Source: Metasolibacillus fluoroglycofenilyticus (GTDB taxonomy: Bacteria > Bacillota > Bacilli > Bacillales_A > Planococcaceae). Taken from it: 64,000 bases of DNA. The position numbers and the translations under genes are program-made. Positions 1 to 7,491 of the stretch are shown here, one piece after another. How positions within the stretch are numbered: position 1 is the first letter of the stretch; each line of letters begins with the position of its first letter. The stretch spans positions 1,333,487 to 1,397,486 of the forward strand of contig NZ_PYWK01000001.1 of NCBI RefSeq assembly GCF_003049645.1. Direction: 5' to 3'. The notes under the pieces are model-generated. The model worked only from the letters and a program-made list of their open reading frames with translations, made no database searches and was not told the DNA's origin.

Positions 1-484
1 CTGCAATACTATTCATAATTGCTATTTCTTGTTCAATATTGGGTTTGTCATTTGCATGTAAGGCCTCCTCGAGTGTTTGGATTGCTGTATCAAGCTGTTG
101 GTGTAAGAACCATTGGCAAATGCCTTTATGCCATAATAAAAATTGTCTGTGCTCTGGTGCTAGCAAAGCCTCTTGTACAAGCTCATTTTGCACAATAAAA
201 TACGCAGACTCATAATCATGCTGATGAATTAGCTTACGAATAATATTTTGTGCATCTGATGAATTAAACGAGGCGTTATCAGTGCTAGCCATATCAAAAA
301 AATAATTCATATCAACGCCCAGCCTCTGTGCAATTGCGTATAGTGTAAGACTTGAAGGAATCATTTCTCCTTTCTCAAAATTACTTACCATCGCCTGTGT
401 ACAAATGCCATCTGCCAACTCTTTCTGTGTAAGGCCTCTCTTTTTTCGTAATTCCTTTATTTTTTGTGAAATCATATGATTCAT
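1..484 (-). CDS. XRE-type HTH regulator with TPR-like tail (partial, runs off left edge)
   Basis: The minus strand is open from an ATG at 484 to the window edge, about 161 codons with no stop. Residues 4-65 form a Cro/C1-type helix-turn-helix (KIKELRKKRGLTQKELADG, then QAMVSNFEKG), followed by helical sequence (YESAYFIVQNELVQEAL, LDTAIQTLEEAL) that looks like TPR repeats. This build is seen in the PlcR/NprR/Rgg-like peptide-sensing regulators of Firmicutes. The start is supported by AGGGGA about 8 nt upstream. It is divergent from the kinase gene and could control the injection-system cluster, but that is inference from position only. The C-terminus is outside the window. Confidence 0.8.
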   Translation of the reverse strand, partial: MNHMISQKIKELRKKRGLTQKELADGICTQAMVSNFEKGEMIPSSLTLYAIAQRLGVDMNYFFDMASTDNASFNSSDAQNIIRKLIHQHDYESAYFIVQNELVQEALLAPEHRQFLLWHKGICQWFLHQQLDTAIQTLEEALHANDKPNIEQEIAIMNSIA

Positions 485-641
485 AATGGATTTTCCCCTA
501 TCCTAAGTATACATATGAATTATTATAACTTATGATAAATGTATTAGGGGATTAATATGCTTATTAATAGATGAATAATAGAAGCGATTTTTGTTTTTCT
601 ACAATAAAAATGTATAAATATGAGAGGTGTTATAAAACTAT

Positions 642-1496
642 ATGACTAATTTGGAGGTTTTCTCTTTTTTGAAAGAATTTTATGTCATCAAAAATTTAGT
701 GAAAATAGGTAATTTGTCTATTGTCTATCTGGCAGAGGATATGAGGACGAATCAAGTACATATTATAAAAGAATTTTATCCACGTGAAATTGCAATTCGG
801 GATATGGACAATCAAACAGTATTAAGTCGTCTTCCATCCAACAAAACAAAATTTAATCAGTTAAAGGAACTGTTTATACAAGAAGCAATCATTTTACAAA
901 AATTAAATTGCCCATATGCTGTAAAATATATTGAGCATTTTGAGGAGAACGGAACAGTTTATATTGTAATGCAGCATTTTGAAGGTATACCATTGAATCA
1001 ATATAATAATACGAATGATACATACACAACTATATTTTTGTCTTTAATTGAGGCGTTAAATGCGATGCATCAAAAGGGAATAATCCATCGAGATATTAAA
1101 CCTAGTAATATTTTAATTGCTAGTGATGGTACACCATGTTTAATCGATTTTGGCTCAGCAATGGATTATCGTGTAGCTAAAAATGTACCGATTTTTACTA
1201 GTAGACATTATTCTCCTTTAGAGCTTTATTCCAGTAAATCGAAACAAAGTATTCGTGCAGATATATATAGTCTTAGTGCAACACTGTATTATGTCCTCGC
1301 CAAAAAGCCTCCTATTGATATATCAGAGCGTCTACTAGAGGACAAGCTAGTAGACATTAAAAAATATAATCCAAATCTCAATTATTTTTTAAGAAAAACA
1401 ATTATGTGGGCGCTTGCTATAGAGCAGAAAAAGCGATGTTTTTCGTTAAAGTTTATAAAACTTGCCTTACTATATGAACATTTAATAAAAAAATAG
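642..1496 (+). CDS. Hanks-type Ser/Thr protein kinase, cytosolic
   Basis: A 284-residue eukaryotic-like kinase made of the catalytic domain alone. Visible motifs are the ATP-binding lysine (K43 in IIKEFYP), an alpha-C glutamate near E81, the catalytic loop HRDIKPSN at 149-156 and DFG at 169-171. There is no transmembrane segment and no PASTA sensor, unlike PrkC. It heads the cluster containing two FHA proteins and a PP2C phosphatase, so it probably phosphorylates a component recognised by those FHA domains, much as PpkA works with Fha in T6SS post-translational control. It is separated from the sheath gene by a terminator, so it may be its own transcript. Kinase assignment is firm, the role is inferred. 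Confidence 0.9.
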   Translation: MTNLEVFSFLKEFYVIKNLVKIGNLSIVYLAEDMRTNQVHIIKEFYPREIAIRDMDNQTVLSRLPSNKTKFNQLKELFIQEAIILQKLNCPYAVKYIEHFEENGTVYIVMQHFEGIPLNQYNNTNDTYTTIFLSLIEALNAMHQKGIIHRDIKPSNILIASDGTPCLIDFGSAMDYRVAKNVPIFTSRHYSPLELYSSKSKQSIRADIYSLSATLYYVLAKKPPIDISERLLEDKLVDIKKYNPNLNYFLRKTIMWALAIEQKKRCFSLKFIKLALLYEHLIKK

Positions 1497-1591
1497 CGAT
1501 GAAAGGGGCATACAGAAATCATCTATTTGTGCGAAGCTGTTTTAGGGCAATTTTGTATTTTAATAGCTTATAAGCCATCTTATTTAAAGAA

Positions 1592-1626
1592 AAGTTGACT
1601 AGAAAAAATCTGGTCAGCTTTTTTTA
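1592..1626 (+). terminator. Rho-independent terminator after the kinase gene
   Basis: Inverted repeat AAGTTGACTAGA / TCTGGTCAGCTT around an A-rich loop, followed by a T run. It separates the kinase gene from the structural cluster. Confidence 0.8.
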
Positions 1627-1639
1627 TTGAGTGGGAAAT

Positions 1640-1912
1640 ATAGAAATTAAAATATTTATAAACGTATTTCGTTAATCTAAATTTACGCATTATTAAATAT
1701 ATAATTTACGTTATTTTATAAAATTATTTATTTAAAAATAAATATTAAGTATAAAAGTTATATTATTTATGTACTAATAGACTTTTGGTTATATTATTTT
1801 GGTATATACATTTTATTAAAATATAGATATAAATATATTGTGATTAAATATATTTGTAGTCCAACGATTAGTTGAGCTGCCAATTTATACATAAAAGGAG
1901 GGAAGGCTGTGA
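1640..1912 (+). promoter_or_regulatory. Very AT-rich promoter region of the injection-system operon
   Basis: About 230 bases made almost only of A and T, with many A-tracts and T-tracts, lie between the terminator and the ribosome binding site of the sheath gene (AAAGGAGGGAAGG at about 1894-1906). I cannot pick one -35/-10 pair with confidence because many TATAAT-like words occur. Such tracts suit binding by xenogeneic silencers such as Rok; that is inference. No gene is visible here. Confidence 0.45.
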
Positions 1913-4102
1913 TTGAAGCAGCCGAATCTAATGGAGATTATTAATCAGACAAATCGCACAATGCTTTTTGAAGAAATTAATCCAGAAAAGCTCGATTTGC
2001 TTACATTAGTTGGAGATGTAAAAGGAATTGACAGCTTGAGTGACGAGAAAATTAAAGAAATTAATGAAAAGCTACTTGTAAAAAGCTTCGATGAATTTTT
2101 AGATAAATTTTCGCCTACTGTTTATTCCTTCTATAATGCGGCTAATCAAAAGGTAATGTACACGTTGAAAAAGCCAGAAGGAATTCAGGATGATTGTATT
2201 TCTGAAATAGCTATTGACCAAAACAATGACTTTTTAAAAATGCTATTCACGTTAATTGATACGAAGCGTAGCCAAGGGATTACAAATGTTGATTTCAAAT
2301 TCGAAAACTTACTAGATATGATTTCGCCGAAAAAGGTGATGGATGATATTCGGCAAGTTCGTAAGGAAATTCATTATCTTTACGATGAGTACGACAAGCT
2401 AGATGAAGGTGACCCGAAAAAATTAGATACAGGCGATAAGCTAAATATTTTATTTGAGGTTGCAAGCAAAAATTATAACAATGTTATGGCGATGCTGCCG
2501 TTAGCTATTGAGGATATTAAAACGAGATTATTGCTTGGCAATAGTCAAGAGGATGGCGAGACGGAAAAGCTACAAATCGGAACATTAACAATCGGTGAGG
2601 CGGGAGAGCTAAAAATTATTGAGGCCCCTCAAACAACGGGCACAGATGTCATGTTACTTGAAGAAAATAGTCAGTATGGGTTGAGTACGGTATTTGAAGA
2701 AGATTATCAAGCAATTACGGATTCGCCTTCTGCCTATGTCAAGGATTTGGTTGTTCGCACATTTGCACCACTGCCAGCAATTAAAACCGATTTCAATATT
2801 GAAACAGAGGTGCAAAATTACAACACTTACCTAGAATTTTATAAAGATGCGAAGGATGAGTTTGTAAAAACGGTGAAGCCTTTAGTTGAAAAGCTGCTAG
2901 GAGTCAAAATGTACTTTGACCAATACACAACGAAAAATAGGGGGATGCAGCCATCCTTACTTATTACAAACACGAAGCTAGATATGCTTGTGAAAAGCAA
3001 TAATATTCCTCGACTTAGTGCTTATTTGAATACAGTGAATGGCAAAAACGATTTTACAGATACCATTTGGTATGGAATCGTGCCGGGTATTGAGCTTGAG
3101 GAAACAGGTAGGACGAAAGTAAGCCGAGCGCGCTTTAAAGGAAATGAAAAAACTGCAAAGCAAGAGGGCAATACGATGGAATCACTTTCTATGCTACTTG
3201 ATACAGTGAAGGAGCATAAAGTGCAAGTTTTCTTCAACTTTATGGCGGAGGTTGAAACGACATTTAATGGAATTGCGACGACTGGTATTGACCGTTTAAT
3301 TGATAAATGTGCGGTGTTAACAAGAAAAGATTATAGCGAATTTGCTATTCCATGTTTACCAAACTTTACAATTATTCCTAAAGACAAATCAGGTGTCATT
3401 ATTGATACACGGATGCATGCGACAGAAAACGGTGCACAGCTATCCAAGGAAAAAGAAGATATTTTAAAACTTTGGATTGAAGGCGTCTATGTAGGTGCTA
3501 GCTATGTTGCAGCAGGTATTGTATCAGCTTATCAATGTCCAGAGTATTTAAAGGAAGCGTCCTTCAGGCAAGTACAAAGAAATTATCCGGGTGTCCGATT
3601 TGACATTGAAGCTGGTGACCATGCTTTAAGAGCAGTAACAACGATGGCGAAAGAGATTTCAGGATTTACTAACAATATTAAGGACGCGATTAATAGTAGA
3701 AGCTTTGGCTTTGTATTCTCCTCGGAAAATGCACAGCTTCAAGATAAGGATATTAAGCGAATCACGGTATACAAGGCAAGAAGCTTAGCGATGGATGATA
3801 ATGGATTTGACTCCATTTATAAAACACAGGTGAGCACATATATTGAGCGTATTTTACGTTTTCAATCCGGGGATTTCAAACATGATAATATCGTCAAATT
3901 TTTCAGTAATAACCCAAATAGCCAAAAGAGCAAATGGCTTAATGATAAAGGCTATGTAAACTCTATTATTCAAGAGGGAGATGATATTGGCTATGTCATT
4001 GATGAAAAAACAAGTCTATGTCAAATCGACCTTGTGTTTAATGGCAATGTGAAAAATCTTGAAGTGACGATTACAAAGGGAACAAGTGCTGTCAAAGCAT
4101 AA
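1913..4102 (+). CDS. Contractile sheath protein, TssB-TssC-like fusion
   Basis: A 729-residue protein. Residues 20-130 resemble the small T6SS sheath subunit TssB: a VGDVKGIDSL segment followed by KSFDEFLDKFSPTV (compare the family pattern of a D-L-S-G stretch then an NFD-x-V-L stretch with P), then NNDFLKMLFTLIDTKR, matching the DF-P-E...LL-R region. Residues 280-729 resemble the large subunit TssC, including KLWIEGVYVGASYVAAG near 530. In T6SS the two are separate proteins, so the single chain would be a natural fusion, as in phage and eCIS sheaths where one chain suffices. The start is TTG 1913 behind a strong Shine-Dalgarno. The next gene is the tube protein, as expected for sheath and tube. 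Assignment rests on pattern similarity. Confidence 0.72.
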   Translation: MKQPNLMEIINQTNRTMLFEEINPEKLDLLTLVGDVKGIDSLSDEKIKEINEKLLVKSFDEFLDKFSPTVYSFYNAANQKVMYTLKKPEGIQDDCISEIAIDQNNDFLKMLFTLIDTKRSQGITNVDFKFENLLDMISPKKVMDDIRQVRKEIHYLYDEYDKLDEGDPKKLDTGDKLNILFEVASKNYNNVMAMLPLAIEDIKTRLLLGNSQEDGETEKLQIGTLTIGEAGELKIIEAPQTTGTDVMLLEENSQYGLSTVFEEDYQAITDSPSAYVKDLVVRTFAPLPAIKTDFNIETEVQNYNTYLEFYKDAKDEFVKTVKPLVEKLLGVKMYFDQYTTKNRGMQPSLLITNTKLDMLVKSNNIPRLSAYLNTVNGKNDFTDTIWYGIVPGIELEETGRTKVSRARFKGNEKTAKQEGNTMESLSMLLDTVKEHKVQVFFNFMAEVETTFNGIATTGIDRLIDKCAVLTRKDYSEFAIPCLPNFTIIPKDKSGVIIDTRMHATENGAQLSKEKEDILKLWIEGVYVGASYVAAGIVSAYQCPEYLKEASFRQVQRNYPGVRFDIEAGDHALRAVTTMAKEISGFTNNIKDAINSRSFGFVFSSENAQLQDKDIKRITVYKARSLAMDDNGFDSIYKTQVSTYIERILRFQSGDFKHDNIVKFFSNNPNSQKSKWLNDKGYVNSIIQEGDDIGYVIDEKTSLCQIDLVFNGNVKNLEVTITKGTSAVKA

Positions 4103-4131
4103 TTAAATGAAATGGGATGTTGAAGATTTAT

Positions 4132-4232
4132 TTTGATTCAGCAAGTATTTTTGTATCGAAAGCAAAACGTAAGATACAGAAAGCTCCTATCTTCACAGGT
4201 GGCGAGATGAATGCTTAGCAGGTTTTTATTCA
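4132..4232 (+). repeat. Dispersed structured repeat, copy 1
   Basis: The segment with TTTTGTATCGAAAGC and the following short stem (CTCCTATC...GGTGGCGAG) aligns with the reverse complement of about 36,230-36,340. It lies in the 249-bp gap between sheath and tube genes. No protein is encoded here. Confidence 0.5.
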
Positions 4233-4351
4233 AAATGAATCTTTTAACATAAATTATGAGCAGTTTTCTCTCTGAAATGGCACTATTACATAATTTTGGT
4301 GTCAGATGATGAGGAAATTGTTCACAAAAACATAATTAGGAGGAATGAAGA

Positions 4352-4777
4352 ATGGGTTTTGTATTAAAGATTGAAGGGTCAGAGGCAATTGAATTGGGCT
4401 TAGACAGCATTATGACGGTGGAGTATGAAACAGATACACCAAATGATTCAAATGCACGCTCTACAGATGTAGGCTCAACTTTAAAAGTGAAGGGGAAAAT
4501 TTTAACTGCTACAGATGGTGATAATGCAGATGACACGATGAAGCTAGCGCTTTGGTCATTAGTACCAGCTGAAAAAGCAGATTGTTACCGCAAAGTAACA
4601 TTAGAAGTTATTTCTGCTGATCAAGTAGTGCGAAAAATTCATTTCCCGAACGCGTTTGTAGTTGATTATCAAGAGCGCTTTGGTGATACAGAAGGTGTTG
4701 GTGAGTTTTTCTTATTCATCAAGCAGAAAAAAGACAAAACAGACTTAGCGAAAATTGAAGGAGGCTACGCTGTATAA
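4352..4777 (+). CDS. Hcp-like inner tube protein
   Basis: A 141-residue protein, predicted all-beta, without signal peptide or membrane segment. Its size, the early LGLDSIMTVEYETDT strand pair, the central DDTMKLALWSL helix-like segment and the C-terminal FPNAFVVDYQERFGD...FFLFIKQKK strands fit the Hcp/phage tail tube fold. It directly follows the sheath gene, the usual place for the tube. Its own ribosome site (AGGAGG) and the hairpin just downstream suggest that it is made in excess, as tube subunits are. There is no recognisable extension that could be an effector. Sequence identity to classical Hcp is not obvious, so the call is fold-and-context based. Confidence 0.68.
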   Translation: MGFVLKIEGSEAIELGLDSIMTVEYETDTPNDSNARSTDVGSTLKVKGKILTATDGDNADDTMKLALWSLVPAEKADCYRKVTLEVISADQVVRKIHFPNAFVVDYQERFGDTEGVGEFFLFIKQKKDKTDLAKIEGGYAV

Positions 4778-4842
4778 CATACAGCAGTAGTTCTGGACTA
4801 GCGTTAGTTGAGGCGTAATTGATAGCTGTTTACCAACAAGGA

Positions 4843-4880
4843 TAGCATGTTAGAAATTTTTCTAGCATGCTAGCTTTTTC
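4843..4880 (+). terminator. Hairpin downstream of tube gene (attenuator/terminator)
   Basis: TAGCATGTTAGAAA pairs with TTTCTAGCATGCTA, followed by GCTTTTTC. The position suggests partial termination, letting sheath and tube be expressed above the downstream genes, or mRNA 3'-end protection. The rest of the 4778-5054 gap shows no supported gene. Confidence 0.6.
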
Positions 4881-5054
4881 ATATGTACATAAAGTGAAAT
4901 TTCAATCAGTGTGGTTTTTGGCGCACAGGACGCAGATTGTTCGCTTTCAACAGGGCTTTAATGAGCAGTTAAACTACAATTTATGCGGTTTTAAGGTAGG
5001 AATTATACTGTCCATTAATGTTAGCGTAATAGGTAGATTTATAAGGAGGAGCAG

Positions 5055-5477
5055 ATGACTACACATTATGAAACACTAGGCTTGGAGCACAATGCAACGG
5101 CAGAGCAAATAAAACTTGCCTATCGCCAACTATCTAAAAAGCACCACCCAGATAGAAATGGAGGCAGCAAAGAATCAGAAAAGCTATTTTTGGAAGTACA
5201 AGAAGCTTATAAAGTTTTGAAAGACCCTGCATTGAAGGAAGCATATGATGCTAAGTTAGCCAAGGGGGGGCAAAGCTTTTCACAGCAGCAGGCATCAGCA
5301 AAGGACAGGACTAAAGCTGAGTGGCAGCAAGCGGATTTCAATATGGAAAATATTCAAAAAAACTTTGAGCAATTTTTTGGCTTCAACCCTCAAACGAAGG
5401 AGGTTTCCTCAAGTCTAGAAAACAAAAAAAATCCGCTTGATACAACAGAGCTGTTTGAACGGTTTTTCCGAAAATAA
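5055..5477 (+). CDS. J-domain (DnaJ-like) protein
   Basis: A 140-residue protein with an N-terminal J-domain (about residues 4-67) and the diagnostic HPD at 31-33. It lacks the G/F region, zinc-finger and C-terminal substrate domains of DnaJ, so it is a dedicated type III (J-only) co-chaperone. The tail (FNMENIQKNFEQFFGFNP) is probably a partner-binding segment. J-domains stimulate Hsp70 ATPases; the likely partner is the large Hsp70-like protein at 11,092 in the same operon. The start codon sits 6 nt after AGGAGGAGC. Confidence 0.88.
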   Translation: MTTHYETLGLEHNATAEQIKLAYRQLSKKHHPDRNGGSKESEKLFLEVQEAYKVLKDPALKEAYDAKLAKGGQSFSQQQASAKDRTKAEWQQADFNMENIQKNFEQFFGFNPQTKEVSSSLENKKNPLDTTELFERFFRK

Positions 5478-5492
5478 AAAAGGAGCATTGCA

Positions 5493-6071
5493 ATGGAGAA
5501 ATGGACGAGTTTAACAAATACATATAAAAAGCGTCAGCAAGCCTATGTCATGATAAAAGTGATTGATATTTTATTGCTCGTTGTTAGTGCGTTTCTACTA
5601 TTATATATATTCATTTTAAATAGAGATACTTTATTGCAAATGATTTTAATCATATTCATTATAGCTAGTGCTGCTATTTTTCTTATTTATCACTATGTAA
5701 CTACTAAAAAACAAGCACTCGCTCAAACAACTGCTATAGAAAAGCTAGTGCTACTAAATGAGCAAGGGCAGGAAGTGCAGGAATGGTCATTAACAGATGA
5801 AACTTCCTTGTTAATTGGAAAAAAGACGGTAGATTACCAGCCAGAAATTGATTTGAGCCATGCGGAGTATGCAGCATTAATTAATACAGAGCATGCCTTA
5901 TTAAATTGTGTGGATGGTATTTGGTATGTTGAGGATATTGATTCAGTGAATGGCGTTGGAATACGCAAGCCCTATCGCCATCTAACACAAAAGCTAAAGC
6001 AAGAAAACCCTTGTGCTATTGGCTATGGGGACATACTTTATATTGCCAATACAAAAATAATTGCAAAATAA
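5493..6071 (+). CDS. Membrane-anchored FHA-domain protein
   Basis: 192 residues. Two adjacent transmembrane segments (about 22-42 and 47-67) precede a C-terminal forkhead-associated-like domain (about 104-190: LLIGKKTVDY, AALINTEHALLN, VEDIDSVNGVGI). The order strand-GK...H...D-x-x-S-x-N-G matches FHA topology, with the usual GR replaced by GK. FHA domains bind phosphothreonine peptides, so this may dock a phosphorylated partner at the inner face of the membrane. It could be the membrane anchor of the apparatus, since no TssJLM-type complex is encoded. This last role is speculative. Confidence 0.75.
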   Translation: MEKWTSLTNTYKKRQQAYVMIKVIDILLLVVSAFLLLYIFILNRDTLLQMILIIFIIASAAIFLIYHYVTTKKQALAQTTAIEKLVLLNEQGQEVQEWSLTDETSLLIGKKTVDYQPEIDLSHAEYAALINTEHALLNCVDGIWYVEDIDSVNGVGIRKPYRHLTQKLKQENPCAIGYGDILYIANTKIIAK

Positions 6072-6092
6072 TCGCGAGTAGGAGATGTACAA

Positions 6093-6617
6093 ATGAGTTT
6101 AATTAGATGCACAAACGGCCATATGTTTAGTTCAAGAAGACATAAAAATGTTTGCCCCTATTGCCACGTATTAGTGGAGCAGGAGCCGCGCGCGGTAACG
6201 TCAGTATCACCAACAGAGGTAGATGATAAAACAATGCCCTATCTTGGAGAAATGGACGGAATTGACCCTGTAACAGGCTGGTTAGTTTGTATTGAAGGAC
6301 CACAAATGGGAAGGGATTATCGCATACTGTCTGAGAAAAACTTTATCGGGCGAGATGAGGATATGCATATTCGAATTATTGGGGACAATACGATTGCTAA
6401 GCGCAATCATGCAGTCATTGTTTATGACCCCAAAAAACGTAATTTCTTTCTCCTACCAGGCGATGCCTCGGGCTTAGCTTACTTGAATAATGAGGCAGTA
6501 TATACACCGACAGAATTAACTGCATACGATGTCATTCAATTAGGAGTGAGCATGTTCCTATTCCTGCCACTTTGTGGTGTGCACTTTGAATGGGAAAATA
6601 ATCAAAGCGAAGGATGA
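6093..6617 (+). CDS. Zinc-ribbon plus FHA-domain protein
   Basis: 174 residues. The N-terminus carries a small zinc-binding motif (C6, H10, C21, C24: CTNGHMFSS...VCPYC). After an acidic linker comes an FHA domain (about 62-168) with the GRDED signature at 86-90, KRNHAVI at 103-109 and LNNEAV at 131-136, the pattern of a canonical phosphothreonine binder (G-R, S/x-R-x-H, x-N-x). It is soluble, in contrast to the preceding membrane FHA protein. It lies directly upstream of the PP2C phosphatase gene. It is presumably a readout of the cluster's kinase. Confidence 0.82.
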   Translation: MSLIRCTNGHMFSSRRHKNVCPYCHVLVEQEPRAVTSVSPTEVDDKTMPYLGEMDGIDPVTGWLVCIEGPQMGRDYRILSEKNFIGRDEDMHIRIIGDNTIAKRNHAVIVYDPKKRNFFLLPGDASGLAYLNNEAVYTPTELTAYDVIQLGVSMFLFLPLCGVHFEWENNQSEG

Positions 6618-6623
6618 TTGGAA

Positions 6624-7463
6624 ATGGCTACAGCATTACATCCATATATAATAACGCTACTCTTTTTAACCGTGCTACTCATTCTTGTAGCAGTAAGAAG
6701 ACAGCTTGTATATAAAATTGCTGATAAACGGATTGAGCTTGGTAACGGACAAACGATAGGAAGGCGCGAAGAGCAAGATGATTATTTTGCTACAGTTGAA
6801 ACGGCTTACGGAACAGTTGCGGTGCTGGCTGATGGAATCAGCGGCTTAGCGAATGGGCGGATAGCGAGCACAATAGCAGTCTCGACCTTCATAGAGGAAT
6901 TGAAAAAGTTAACAAATGTACAACAAATCAGTGACTATTTCAAAGCAGCGGCAACGAAAAGCAATCAGATGATTGTTGAAAATTTACAGGGCTCTAATGG
7001 TGGGACAACGCTTGTCGCAGCATTTATTGATGAGCAGGGCTTGCTACATTGGGGCGCCGTTGGGGATAGTATCGTTACGATTTTTCGAAACGGGGAATTT
7101 ATAGAAGTGAACGAAAAACATATTTTTGAATCTATCTTAACAGAGCGCTATTTGAACGGTGAAATTTCTCAATTAGAAATACAGGAAAATCCGTTTAAAA
7201 AGAGGCTAGTCAACTATTTGGGCTATGAAGGTTTTAAAAAAATTGATATTGGTCAGACGCCTATTCCGCTACGTAAGGGAGACAAAGTATGCCTATTGAG
7301 TGATGGCGTATACGGCACGCTGACGGAAGTTGAGCTAGAAAAGCTTCTTTCGGAAAATATTCCACCTCATTATATCGCACAAAATATAATCAATGCGGTT
7401 GATAATAAGCGCTTAAAAAATCAGGATAATGCAACAATTATTATTTTAGAGAAAACGTGGTAA
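6624..7463 (+). CDS. PP2C-family protein phosphatase, membrane anchored
   Basis: 279 residues from ATG 6624 (a TTG at 6618 gives two more residues but sits too close to the Shine-Dalgarno GAAGGA). One N-terminal membrane segment (about 8-24) is followed by a PP2C domain with the metal-binding and catalytic signatures REEQDDY, LADGISG, GGTT, GAVGDS, LLSDGVY and QDNAT. All acidic metal ligands appear present, so it should be active on phosphothreonine or phosphoserine. It is the counterpart of the kinase at 642, comparable in logic to PppA opposing PpkA in T6SS regulation. Confidence 0.88.
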   Translation: MATALHPYIITLLFLTVLLILVAVRRQLVYKIADKRIELGNGQTIGRREEQDDYFATVETAYGTVAVLADGISGLANGRIASTIAVSTFIEELKKLTNVQQISDYFKAAATKSNQMIVENLQGSNGGTTLVAAFIDEQGLLHWGAVGDSIVTIFRNGEFIEVNEKHIFESILTERYLNGEISQLEIQENPFKKRLVNYLGYEGFKKIDIGQTPIPLRKGDKVCLLSDGVYGTLTEVELEKLLSENIPPHYIAQNIINAVDNKRLKNQDNATIIILEKTW

Positions 7464-7491
7464 GAAATCGTGCTGTAGAAGGAGGACGCAT

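Noticed and set aside
4867-5058. 63-codon ORF between the tube gene and the J-domain gene
   Set aside because: Begins inside a hairpin, has no ribosome site and no protein-like pattern; it overlaps the start of the J-domain gene.
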